From NCBI GenBank assembly GCA_964036195.1, contig OZ038455.1, forward strand, positions 6,713,855 to 6,777,854: 64,000 nt of DNA, written 5' to 3'. Within the stretch, counting starts at the first letter, position 1; every line of letters starts with the position of its first letter. The stretch comes from Sphaerolaimus hirsutus. Its lineage: Eukaryota > Nematoda > Chromadorea > Monhysterida > Sphaerolaimidae. A program made the position numbers and the translations under genes. Positions 46,281 through 59,000 of this stretch are shown in pieces. Under the pieces are notes generated by a model. The model was given only the letters and a program-made list of their open reading frames with translations. It was not told where the DNA came from and did no database searches.

Positions 46281-46774
46281 TAGTGATGTAAAAGCGCCAT
46301 GGCGCTGGCGCCAGACACTTGGCGCCATTTTGCTATGGCGCTATTGGTGCTTTTTGCACTGGGAATTGGAAAAGCGCTATGGCGCCTTTGTGCTTGTGTT
46401 GAAAGTGTGCAACAGGTGTCTCCCGGCTGAGTAGTAAGACGATCAACTACTACACGTGGTGGCAGTCCCAAGCCCTGTAAAGTGTAAAGTGTCAAATGCA
46501 AAGTCAAATGCAAAGTAAACTGTCAGTTGTCATGCAAAGTTCAGTAATCAATTCTTTTCTTTTTTGTTTTGATTGACACTTTACTTTGCATTTGACTTTA
46601 CATTTGACACTTTACTTTACACTTTACAGGGCTTGGGACTGCCCCCTGGCGCCATTTTTACTTGACATTCGTGCAAGACGCCATTTCGCTCTTCTGGCGC
46701 CAGAGGTCGGAAACGCGCCACGCGAAACGCGTTTGGCGCTCCGCGTCAAACTTTTAGCGCTTTTTAGATCACTA
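46281..46774. mobile_element. Family D element with a nested family A copy
   Basis: TAGTGATGTAAAAGCGCCATGG ... GCGCTTTTTAGATCACTA. Its interior GGCGCC words are interrupted at 46459-46648 by a family A MITE. The flanking 8-mers do not match exactly. Confidence 0.65.
46459..46648 (+). mobile_element. Family A MITE inside a family D element
   Basis: GTGGCAGTCCCAAGCCCTG ... CAGGGCTTGGGACTGCCCCCTG, arms nearly perfect. The acceptor-like end reads CTG, not CAG. Confidence 0.8.
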
Positions 46775-47199
46775 CATAGGATAATTGCGCTAATATCGGA
46801 CAACTAGCTGACAGTGAGAGAGAAATGAAAAGGGCGTGTCGTTTATTAAGAGTAAAACCAGCATATAGGTAAGTATTTATATTTTAGCGATAATGAATAT
46901 AAATGATATTTACCAAACACACGATAATGTGTAAAAAGTGTTCACACAAAAAAAACGAAAAATCAAAATACCTCCAAGTGTTACCATGCTTTTGCTACCC
47001 AAAAAGGTGTAAAAACGTCAATTAAGTTGCAAGCGGTTTAATTGAACAATATGAGATTTGTTCCAAGTATTTACATACCACTGTAATGTGGTGAAATATG
47101 GAACTTTCCCATGATGTGTGAGAGCAGTGAAAAGCATGACGATTTTATATGTTGAAACGCTCACAAACAAAGGTACACTGTATACTCAGCAGACTTGAC

Positions 47200-49717
47200 T
47201 AGTGATGTAAAAAGCGCCAGACTTTTGGCGCCAAGCGCCAAAAGCGCCATGGCGCTTTTCCGGAACTAGCGCCAAGCGCCAATGGCGCCACAGCAAAATG
47301 GCGCCAAGCGCCAAAAGCGCCATGGCGCTTTTCAGGACCTTAGCGCCAAGCGCCAAAGGCGCCAGGGGGACATGGCGCCAAGCGCCAATGGCGCCAGCGC
47401 CAAAATGATATTGCCTTTAATGATACAGGTGAGACAAAGTACTATTTTCTTCACTTTCAATAACTTGTATTGCCTCCAAAAACACAAAAATGGTCAAATA
47501 ATGGAAATCCATAAATTTTCTTGCTCAACATCCAACTGTAACTACCGTATTACCTAGGATTGTCCCCCCCTTGAATTGTGTGCTGACCGTGGCAAAATGG
47601 ATGGATAAAGAAATACAGAGAGTTGATAATTAGGCTCATATTTGTCCAGTTACCTATTTGCACTAATTTTACATTTCATGCACTATATTAATTTACCACG
47701 TAAATTATATTTCCTGCACTATATTATTTATCCATGGAGAATATTCAATTAGGAAAGTATATTATAAGTATTTGATATGTTTATGTGGAATATTTAGGTT
47801 AAAAGGTCAAATAAGTTATTATTAGGTTTATGAACATGAAATTAGGCTCATTCAACTCGACGTAATGTTCTGATCATTATTATATATACATTTACATGGT
47901 TTACTTGCAATTTGGGAAAGTCAAATCTTGTAAAATATTTATGTGCTACATATTTACTTTGGCCAGCGTCCTAATAGAGAAATAGTGCCCTGTGTACAAC
48001 TAGCATTTACGGTACGAAGCCCTTCGCATAGGCATAATTATTTAACTCTGCTCACTGTTTATTATTTACCTTGACATTTATAATAATACCCTGCTCAAAT
48101 TAAATATATTATAAACCCTGCTCAATTAGTATACCCATTTACTCCGAATAAGTCCCAATTTGTCAATTATAAAGTATACGTTTCCAGGAAGTGATTACTA
48201 TTATTGTGTTGAATATACTTTATTCTATTTACGTCATTAGGAACATTTGCACTGCTATTTACAATTTCCAAACCCTATTTTATTAGTTCCAATGTGCGTC
48301 AATGTTTTCTGACAAATTGAAGCAAATTAGTAAATCGGCCGAGTTTGCCGACTTTGCGCCTCTCAAGATTAATAGTTTTTCCATTAGCCCAATTTGTACC
48401 TGGTATTTCTTTACCATAGTTATTTGAATGTATGCACGCGTAAAATAAGCCAACTGTCTCAACTAAATGTGTCTTATTATTGCATTTATGTCTTATTTGT
48501 GCATTTGAATTTAGGAAATTATTGTAGCTATGTTTTTATACATGATTTCCGTGTCTTAGCTACTTTGGAAGTTTTTACTTCAGTCTGCGGACCCACCCCA
48601 AGTCTTCAACTAAGCTAGCGATAGAAACTTTGACTAGGAAGCTCGCTAGGCTTTGCGCTTTTATATCAAGCTGTATCTGATCAAAATAAAGTACCTGAAA
48701 CAATCTCGAAACCCCCTTTCAACACGCAACCACAAAATAAACTCAATTTGGCTGTCGACAAGTGGACGTTCAGCTACAACAGGAAATCAACCACTCTAAA
48801 GGCCGTTTCTCACTACGGTCTTGGAGTTGCCGGATTCGGTGGTAGAAGACGCTGACTTCGGTGGCTTCATCACAAATTGACCCCCCCTCGAATTAACCCC
48901 CCTCAATATGGGCTGGGGAAATAATAACCCCCCCTCCGGAATGATGTACATCATGTATGCAATGTACATGATGTATTTACGACTACTAATTTGCATTGCA
49001 GCTACACTGATACACTCATTTGTGTACAGTTATACATCTTTAACCCCAATAAAACCTATTTTCTCACATTTATTACGTTTTTGTGTATGAAAAACCGTAT
49101 TCTTTACTATGAATTTCACGAAAATTTCTGATGAAATAATATCCCCCCCTCGAATAAACCCCCCTCGAATTAACCCCCCCCCCTAAAATTTTGCTGGCGA
49201 AATAATAAACCCCCATGGGGGTATTTCGAGGTAATACGGTAAGACTGGTCCAAATAGATAGCAAATTGCCTCTCTGAAGTGGTAGAAGCTGAAAGATTGT
49301 CTCGTGGTTGGGGGTTGCAGAGTTTCGATCTATTGGATATTTCAAGATTTAAAGTGAAAACTGTCAGATAACAGGGTAAAAATAGCTAAATTACATATCT
49401 GAGTAAAATACCTATGTAAAATAATTAAATACGTGGCCAAAAATTGCTGAAAATGGGCAATAAGGCACATGAACACCGCGGCACAATTATCACTCTCTGG
49501 CGCTTTTTTGGCGCTTTAAAAAATGGTAGCGCCAAGCGCCAATGGCGCCACTGGAAAGTAGCGCCAAGCGCCAAAAACGCCATGGCGCTTTTCGGAAACA
49601 CGGCGCCAAGCGCCAATGGCGCCACAGCATTTTAGCGCCAAGCGCCAAAAGCGCCATGGCGCTTTTTACTTTGGCGCTAGCGCCAGGCGCCAGCGCCACG
49701 GCGCTTTCACATCACTA
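47200..49717. mobile_element. Long family D element with exact target duplication
   Basis: Starts TAGTGATGTAAAAAGCGCC and ends GGCGCTTTCACATCACTA. The duplication GACTTGAC lies at 47192-47199 and 49718-49725. Sub-terminal blocks (47210-47405, 49496-49710) are dense in GGCGCCAAGCGCC words. The middle 2 kb is AT-rich with fragments of family E (about 47545-47600 and 48870-49241). No transposase-like frame is visible, so it is a large non-autonomous element or a decayed autonomous one. Confidence 0.82.
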
Positions 49718-49718
49718 G

Positions 49719-49940
49719 ACTTGACACTCTGCACTCCCACATCTATGTCTCACGTTGGAAGCGTGCCAATGATAATTACCGCTGCGATTTTTGTAAAATG
49801 TTACAAAACTTCATTGTTGTGAATACATCAATGTTTGACATTGTTTGATATTAATGATTTGTTCAACTTTTTTTTAAATCGACTGCGTTAAATACAGTTG
49901 GCAAGCTTCCAGCATGAACCACTCGTGCAAGGAGTATACC
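49719..49940. mobile_element. Family M inverted-repeat element
   Basis: 'cgttggaagcgtgccaat' near the left and 'ggcaagcttccagcatgaacc' near the right. Related copies are at about 59580-59810 and 61455-61684. The long family D element has inserted at or in its left end. Confidence 0.55.
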
Positions 49941-52900
49941 ATATAATGATTTATGACAATTGAAAAGACAATTTATGGTACGCTGGCAAGATGATATAAA
50001 GTCGTCGGTGAAAACAAAGACAAAAAAATGTAGAAAAAGCTCATAAAGCATGGTTGGTTCGATACCGAAGTAAATATTAACAACGCAAAAAAACTACCGC
50101 AATATGAAAAGGGGTAAAAAATGGTTTCCTCAAAAGAACCTATCACAGCCAAAAAACAAACATTTATGACATGTGTCGCTATTCAAAAAGTTCTGAGACA
50201 GAAGTTGTGATAAAATGTGAAATTTATGATAATTCTTGATTATTTTTTCATCCATAATCGCAGAGATAATCATCTATCAATAGCACAATATTCACATTTA
50301 TTTCAGTGCAAATTTTGGCATCCTTTCTGGCCAAAAAAAATTGATACACTACGTTTCATGAAATTCCGGAAATTTATATCATGAATTTTCTGGTTATGTT
50401 CAAATTCAAAGAAACATGGCTGTCAATTTTGACGGATAAGCTCAGAACTTAATGAATATCCGGTACAAAAATGAGAAACATTTTTCAAATATCAAACATA
50501 TAGGTATATACGTGTAAAATAATGAACATAGACTAATGTATGTTGCCATGACATCAAAAGTTCATGTGACAGATTTTCATTGTAATCTGTGATGTAGCTC
50601 AAGCTTGTGCAGGGTTAGTGCATACTAATATCAACTGATTGCATATTTTACGATTAACTCTACCATAATTCATCTGAATAAAAAACTATTTTTTTCTTTT
50701 CTGATCAGATTACATTGCTCTCAGTATGGATAAATTTTGTGCACAATTATTCATGTGCCTTTGATCGTTAAAATACGGTAACAGTCATTCATTGTATACA
50801 CTCCTGCCAGTCAGTACAAATATTTACATACACTTTCATTATTTAAAAAAATTCAATTTGAAGTTTTCTGAAAATTCCTAGAAGGTAAACTTGCACATAT
50901 TTATGCACGCAAATACAAAGCAATTTATGCACTGACCCTACGCAAGCATTTCTAATTTATTTCCCTTTTTATATCCCTTCTTGCATACCCACTAAGGGTT
51001 TTTCAGTATACCTGAAAGCTTTATAATATATGGGTGAATTGATACGTGGCTGGAAATGTGAAATTCAGAAAAGAATTTAAAAAATGTCATATAAAAATGC
51101 ACTTTTAGCTAAGTCACTTGAAGTGAAGTGTGAGTGAATCTAAATTGAAATTTTATGACACACTTTTGAAATTGAGTAAGATAAAAATATATTTTTTTTG
51201 GCACTTTTCCAACCGCCCAAACTCACCCAAAGACACGGTGACATGAGGATTCTGAATCAGTCACAAAAATACTAAAAGTAGCGAGAAGAAAAACTGGCTT
51301 CGAAATTAAAATAATTGAATCATGGTGAAAATGGTAAATGTTGGAACCCGACTGTGGCCATAATTCGAACATTACAGGAAAAAATAAACAGAAAATAAAA
51401 ATGCTACTCAAAACATTATTTGAAGCGAATCAAATATTATAATAGTAAATACGTCAGGTGATCATCATCAATAATTCCTAGAAAATGTTTTTACTTTTTC
51501 CCTACCTAAATATATATGTAAATACCTAGGTACATGTCATATACATGTTCCATAAGATTCCTATTCTAAGCATTGTAAATCTAATCCAAATTCAACTAAT
51601 ACTTAATTCATTTTCAAATCAACATCAAAAATTTAGACAATTTTGTAAAGCATGGTGAAATGTGGCAAAATACATACATTCCATAAGATACATACATACA
51701 TGAAGACTTCTGAAAATTAGCTGACAATATTAATCGCAGAAAACAGAGCAGAGCCATTGAAAACCAGGAACCTAATCCAATTACACCTGGTAGAAAGTAA
51801 GGCGCACGTAAGGCGCCCAACACATGCTCAAGCGCATGATGTTGACACAATTCATGCGCCTACTCACCTATCGGGTGCCTTACAGGCACTTACATTCTAA
51901 TTGAGTCAGGCCTAGCATTGAAAAAATCATACGTGATTTATTTATTTTTTAATCTCAATAAATATTAAACATTTATAAGATTATTATATACCGTATTTCC
52001 TCGAAATACCCCCGTCTCGAAATCCCCCACTCAAAATGAACACCATGATATTTTCAGCCCCCCTCGAAATACCCCCCTCAAAATGGGCATTATGAATTTG
52101 TGGTACGGGAAATGCATGACAGACGTACAAAACACTTACTGTGTTACGTTAGAACATCGTTTATACCATCTACATCCTTATATAAGGCTGTAAAAACTTA
52201 TAAATGGTGGTTATTGTTGCATTTTTCACGTTTTTCTCTCAAAATTGTCACTCTGAAAAAATAAACCCCTGGGGGTAATTCGAGGAAATAAGGTATTTAT
52301 AATGAATATATATTCAAAATAAGTATTTCAGGCATATAATTTACAGACATAACAAGTATCGAAAGCTAACGTTTTTCATATACATTTTAGTAAACAGTAA
52401 AAATTATTTTCCCACCACTAAGCCATCTCGTAGCTGTACCGCATCACAAATTGCGAAAAAAACTGTCATCATAAATACTTCCTCTTATTTGACGCAACAA
52501 AATTGCATCAAAAATAGCCGCCGGCAAATAGCAGCATCCATCAAAAATCAAATAGGTATGTATATTTCATACGCATGTAGGTATGTATGTACCTTAATCG
52601 AACATCTAGCCAACAATACTCACTTTTTATTACACTAATCATAGAAAAGTGGACAATCTCATACTAGTCTGAACATTGAACTAAATATACTCAGCGGACC
52701 GCGTGCTATGCATTTTTCCGAAGGAAACACCCCATTCTGACGTCATCGTTTAAAAAATCAAATTTGTTCCAGCAAAAAATGTCTGGGGAAAACATTCGTC
52801 GATTTTACGCGACTCCGCCTTTTTCTTTTCAAACTTTTTTTTTTTTTTTGAAAATTCCTAGGTACATAAGTATCCTGCTCTAGTATTATCAACCAAGACA

Positions 52901-52960
52901 TAACTAATTTTGGGAGCATACTTTGCGGTCAGCCGAGTATACAAATATGCGGTAACATTA
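49941..52960. other. AT-rich spacer downstream of the Ig gene
   Basis: Mostly unique-looking AT-rich sequence with no exon I can support. It includes an imperfect hairpin of 'aaggcgcacgtaaggcgcccaaca' words (about 51782-51892) and a family E MITE (51989-52296, TACCGTATTTCCTCGAAATA ... GAGGAAATAAGGTA). The 3' UTR of the Ig gene should begin at 52960. Confidence 0.5.
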
Positions 52961-53076
52961 TTATCTGCACAGAAACGAGGCAAAGAGACAATAACAGAGC
53001 AACGCAAAACAGTGCAGCGCGGGTGCACTTTGCAGTTTTTTGTAGACGCTGCTCGCGGAACTGATGCTTCTGGTGT
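52961..53076 (-). CDS. Ig gene exon 10: GPI-attachment signal and stop
   Basis: Acceptor 'ttcatcgcag'. In the phase set by exon 9 it encodes a Ser-rich stretch (TRSISSASS, the likely attachment region) and then the hydrophobic tail ALHCFALLCYCLFASFLCR, with TAA at 52961-52963. A different open frame crosses the same bases, but only this one fits the incoming phase and gives a membrane-anchor tail. Confidence 0.78.
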
Positions 53077-56000
53077 CTGCGATGAATTTTTTTGTGGGAT
53101 TAATTTTTGATTTTTGAACACTTTTGGAAAACAATGAATTTTTGGAAAAAAAATCCAGTTGTACTTGTGATGATTATGTTTGATTCAAAGTGTGATAATG
53201 TGCCTGCGCACACGCACACTTGGTGCCAATCCCAGACCCCGTGAAAAGCCCTGTAAAATGTCAAATGTTATGCAAAGTGTCAAAAGTCATGGAAAATACC
53301 CTGCAAAAGACACTTTGCATGACATTTGACATTTTGTAGGGCTTTTTACAAGGTTTAGGAGTGCCCCCTGCTTACACACGAAATTTCGAAAACTCGCAAA
53401 TCAGCTTAGGATGCATTTGAGTTCTCTGTAACGCTGGCAAACAGTCGAAAAAAAAGTATTTAAATTTTTAAGTGGTTTTTCTGAAATGAATTTTCGAATT
53501 TTCGAATTTTTCTCAAAAATGATTTTCGAATTTCGAATTTTCGAATCTTTTTGGCAATTTTCGAATTTTTTTGACTAGTTTTTGAATTTTTTTTGGAAAA
53601 ATATTGAATCTGAAGCTTTAAACACATAACTTGGACTGTTTTCATGTTCTCCTAAGTTTTTATAACCTTATTTTTTACCATAATTTAGCATTAAAATGGT
53701 GGAAGGCATTATACAGACCAATGTCTTGCTTCTTCATTTAATTCACACATTGACACATTTTATTCACCAACACAGCAAAGGCAATAAAAACAACAATTTA
53801 AAAATCAGTGCCAAATAAAATATCGGCATCAAATAGAATATTGGCTTCAAATAAAAAAATTGGCATCAAATACCGTATTTCCTAGAATTAATCCCCCCGG
53901 GGGGTTTATTACTTTGCCAGAAATTTTTCGAAATCCCAGAATGAAGTTTTTGTTTGTAAGTAACCCAGATGTAAAAAATGCAACAACAACCGCCATTTAT
54001 AAGACTCTATAGACTTTTATAAGTACGTAGACGCTACAAACCCTGTTCTAACACAACACAGTCATTGTTTTTAACGTGTGTTCTGCGTTTCCCAGATAAC
54101 AAACCGCATTACGTTCTCTATACATCAAATTTGGGGGGGTATTTCAAGGGGGGTTATAAATTCGTAGTGCAAATATTGAGTGGGGTATTTTGAGGGGTGG
54201 GGATATTTCAAGTAAATACGGTATAAAAACAGATGTGTCGAAGTCCGCCTCTTCCGCCGCGGATGACATTTCAATGTTTTTTGTTACGTTTCGCTTTTTC
54301 GCATATCAATTGTCGATTTATTTAGCATGTTGAACTTAAGAGTGCGTTTTGTTGCCTTGAATTCCCTGAAAAATTCGAAAACTATTTAAAATTTTTTTCG
54401 AATTTTTTGAAAAATAAACCGATTTTTAAGTGTTTTTTCTAGGGGTGAAATAAAAATTCGAAAATTCCGAAAAAATTCGAAAACGTTTTCGAATTTTCGA
54501 ATCTTTTTTTGGCCATCGTTAGTTCTCTGCAATGAGGTCGCAATCAACTATAGTTGACGGAGATTACAATGCCTCATTGTTGGAAACTTAAACACGTTCA
54601 AAGCATTAATGAATTTTAACATTAGTGAGTTTTCGAAATTTCATGTGAAAACTAGTATGCGCAGCGCCAATAGTTTTGAATGTAAAATTTGGTTGCATTT
54701 CGCATTTCCAACAGGTAAATACTTGAATGATTTTAAAACATAGAAAATTATTTAAAAAATCAACGATTTTTCAAACAGAACGGGGTGACCTCCACATGTC
54801 AGATTTTTCCCGCAAAAATCCCTACACACCTCAAAAATCCCCCCTCTAAAAACACTCACTTTCGGTCATCCGCAAGGAATTGCTCCTTTTCACCTTGGCA
54901 GTTCTGTGCTTCAAATAATCCACATTGAAACTGCCCCAACCGTGGTCGTTTTTGGCGCGGATTTGAATGTCGTACAGGGTGTTCGCTTCAACTTGATCGA
55001 TTATATAGTTTGATGACCAGGTGTGACGCTGGGTTTTCGATAGCAATGTGCTCGCTGAATTGGGGGGGGGTATTTTATTTTTTTTATTATTAAAAAAGCA
55101 TTTCTGGGTGTGGTGAATGTTTTTTTTCGCAAAGTTCCATTCACAATGCTTTTCGTGATTATTCACACTAATTTGTTTTTTTCTTTTTACTTACTCAAGT
55201 GTGCAGACTATTAGTAAAGATAACGATAAAACATGGTTAGCGTTCTAAAAAATGGGTGCTTAGCAGAAAATATAGTTAAATATACAGGGTGCGGCAATTT
55301 AGACGGACCCGATAAAGTTTGAAAAAACTTGTCACTGGGTAGTCGTATTTACGTCAAATTTGAGGTCAACATTAACAACTAAATAGGAAAGGATCCCTGA
55401 AAATATGGCTGCGATAGCTCCACTCGTTCACAAGTTATTCATGTGAACGCGTAATTGTCACTTTTCCACCACCTTGTGATATCGTTCAAACGGGATTGAC
55501 TTCTCGGGACCGGGATCGGATTGTTTTTTTCAGGGTTTTTTTTTCTGATATTCTTTTCGCAGCTGCATGCCTAAATGCGTGCACGCTCGCCAGCAATTCG
55601 CTATGCCCACAAGGAAATCGGCGGGCGCTTGCGTAATTGGTCGTAAAGCTAGGTGGTGGAAAAGTGACAATTACACGTTTCAATGAATAACTTGAGAACG
55701 AGTCGAGCTATCGCTGCCATATTTTCAGAGATTCTTTCCTATTTAGTTGTTAATGTTGACCTAAAATTTGACGTCAATCCGACTACCCAGTGACAAGTTA
55801 TTCAAAACTTTATGGGGTCCGTCTAAATTGCCGCACCCTGTAATCTCATAAAAAATCCCCAAAAGTGCGTTATAATTAAATTTCGCTGAAAAAATGCTAA
55901 GAAAATACTAATAAATATAAATGGGCGATTTTTTACATTTTTTTCTCATAAAATCAATATACCTAATTAGATCAGCTTCCCGGAAACAAACCTGGAGAAA

Positions 56001-59000
56001 ATATGACTCAATAATATCAAATTTATAAATATTTTCGTGTATTTTAAAATACATCAATCTCCCGAAATATTTGGAACCCTAAAACACGGTACAAACATCA
56101 CATTAAACCCCCCCCCCCCGAAACAGACCCTTCCTAGGCTCGTAAAATACCGTATTCCACTGATCCAAACCCAATTTGTCACTCTTCCCCATATGCGGCT
56201 TCCAGCGGATTTCATACTCAGTGATATCGCTCGCAGATTGTATATGCCAGCGAAGCGAAATTCTGTTTCCATAGGTGCCATCTACTGATATCAAGGGGGG
56301 TCCGGGCAGGCCTGGAATTTTTTAGGAGGGGGGAGTTATTTGGGGGTGGGTTTTTTGGTGATTGGATTAATGCTGTTTTGGGTATGTAAAACCCCATCTT
56401 TATCACAATCCGCCTCGAAAATTTCTGGGGAAATAATACCGCCCTCGAAATAGCCCCTCAACATTTTCACTTTGAAAAAATAAACCCCATGGGTAGTGAT
56501 GGAAAATCGTCACTGCGCTGGCGCCTGGCGCTAGCGCTAAAGGAATAGCGCCATGACGCGTTTGGCGCTATTTTTGCATGGTGTCAGGAACAAAATGCCT
56601 CGTGCTGGCGCTAGCGTTTTAGCAAAAAGCGCCGTGGCGCCAGGCGTCATTTTGCTCTGGCGCTATTGGCGCTCGTCGCCGAAGTCCTGGCACTTTTTCT
56701 ATCACCATCCTGGGGGTATTTTGTAAATAAACCGTAAAATGAAAACTTAAAATTAATCTGGAACTTTTCTGGATCCTTTAAACCGGCACTTATCACATAA
56801 CTCTTGCCCTCTGGCACCCTCAAATGTCACAAATCAAAACTAATTGCAGAAATTCAAACATCAATCAAACAAACCAGTCAATGCGACATCCACTTTTTTC
56901 TCGCCCATATGATTAGCCACTCTGCACGTGTAAGTGCCGAAATCCGCCTCGTTCACGTCATTGATACTCAGGAAAACTTCCGTGTGATTATCGCGAACTG
57001 CTTGGAACATTGCCAAACGGCCCGGAGTTGACAACTGGGGGGGGGATTGAAAGTGGGAATTTTGTGGGAAAATTGGGGGGGAGGGGGGTAGTAATGTCAC
57101 TACAGAAAATGTATTTTATTATATTTTGGGTTTAGAAATTTATGTATGTTTACTTTCCAGAATCAAATCTTTTTGTAAAATCAAATTTTTGAATTCAAAA
57201 GGGGCGGCTAATGGCTATCCATTGTGCGGTGATTTTGATATCTTTTCGTCTAAATGCATGAAGTGCTGTAATGTTTTTCATTATTTGAAAAGGAAACGTT
57301 ACTGATTTGAAGGAAGGTTGAACAATTAGGCGAAAATCTAGAATAGCAAAGAAAACAGAATAGAAACATGCTGAAAAACAGGCCATCCTCGAATAATCTT
57401 CCCTTAAACACCCACCTCCCCAATCATTAAAAACAAAACAAAAAAAAACAAAAAAAACTGACCTCCAACGGAAAATTGTTGTGCATCCAAGTGACCTGCG
57501 GTTCCGGTTCGGCCACAAAAACGCACGTCAAATTGACAGATTCCCCTATGGCGCCGGCGATCATTCTGTGCGGCGTGTGCACTTGGGGCGCGACTGCGTA
57601 GGGCGCAAAAGTAGGGTTTAGGGTAGGGTTTTCGTAGGGATTTTGCAGGGATGTAGGGATTCTAAGGGGCACCACTCTGTGGCGCGCTAATGTAAAAAGC
57701 TCCGGATTTTTGTGGACACACGCCAATGGTGCCAGTTGAATAAATGTGAAGGGAACAGCTTTAAAAAAGTGAATATCACTATTTCTGTACATATTATTTA
57801 CATCGTGGCATATTCTTACCGTACTTTTATTGCGACCCATTTTTGAACGGAATTAAATTCTCAAAATTGCCTCATTGTGACATTTTTTAAACGAAAAATC
57901 GCACGGATAGGTAAATTCAGGCGCCGGTGGAGACACAGCAAAATGACACCATGCGTTTTTACCATAATGGCCAAAGATGGTACTACTCGAAATTGAAAAA
58001 TTGGTGCACGGTACATGCTGACAAATACTTTTTGCAATTTTAAAAAATGCTTTTGTATTCCCGTCTATTTACCCATTTTCAATGCTTAAGGCCACGTGGT
58101 AGTTGGACAAGAAGTTTTCCCACCCGAAACCCACACATAACCTAATGATAAACATCCCCATGAAATTTAGGCAACATTACAAGCGGAAAGGCAACACAAC
58201 ACTAATTATAGCACATTAACATCTACTATCATAAGAAAATATTTACAAACGAACACCCAAGCACAAAACACGGAAAATTCTTACCATCAATACTGGCATT
58301 TGGCGCTGGAAAACATATTCGAACTAATACATAAATATTTATAACAATGGGGAACCAAGAAATGTTAATTTTGCTCCAAACAACCCCCGGTTATCAAAAT
58401 AGTAGGGGGCAAGTGGCAAGAAAGCCCATAAAATCCAACTACTTATCTATTTTGCCGATAATTTTTTCGCCACAAAAAACATATATCCTCGAGTGTGGGG
58501 AGTTATTCAAGGGGTGGTTTATTTTTTTCCTAACTCACCCAACAGGGGGGAGTTTTTCAGGGGAGAGAGTCATTCAAGGGGGTCTTATTCAAGGATATAT
58601 GGTATTACCAATGAAATCAATATCCACTGTTAATTTGCATGTGAAAATGCCCACTTGCGCGTACAAAAACTTGCAGAATACCAAAAAAAAATTTAAAAAA
58701 ACTTAACGTGCAACCCCACCCAAAAACACAAACCAAACAAAACTCACAATGCACATTGACCCTAATCTGCCTTCGATCTTCACCCAAATCGTTTCTGGCC
58801 GTACATTCGTAAGTGCCAGAATCCGCGGAAGTAGCCTTGGCGATGTAAAATCGACCCCCCTTTGCGGACGTTTTCGTGGCCTTACCCCCTTGGACACTTG
58901 TGGATGGAGGGTTTTCGTCCTGGGTTGTTGGGATTGGGATCAATGAGTAGGTAGGTTTTATTTGGTAGACTCCGCCCACTGCGTGCAGTCCATTTTTCTG

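Noticed and set aside
47200-47560. Basic Ala/Arg/Gln-rich frames (…AKRQKRHGAF…), also at 14.0-15.1, 49.4-49.8 and 59.1 kb
   Set aside because: They arise wherever GGCGCCAAGCGCC words of family D are translated, and stop at the element borders.
52858-53121. Longer open frame crossing the last exon of the Ig gene
   Set aside because: It ignores the incoming splice phase. The phase-correct frame gives a Ser-rich stretch, a hydrophobic anchor and a stop, as expected for a GPI protein.
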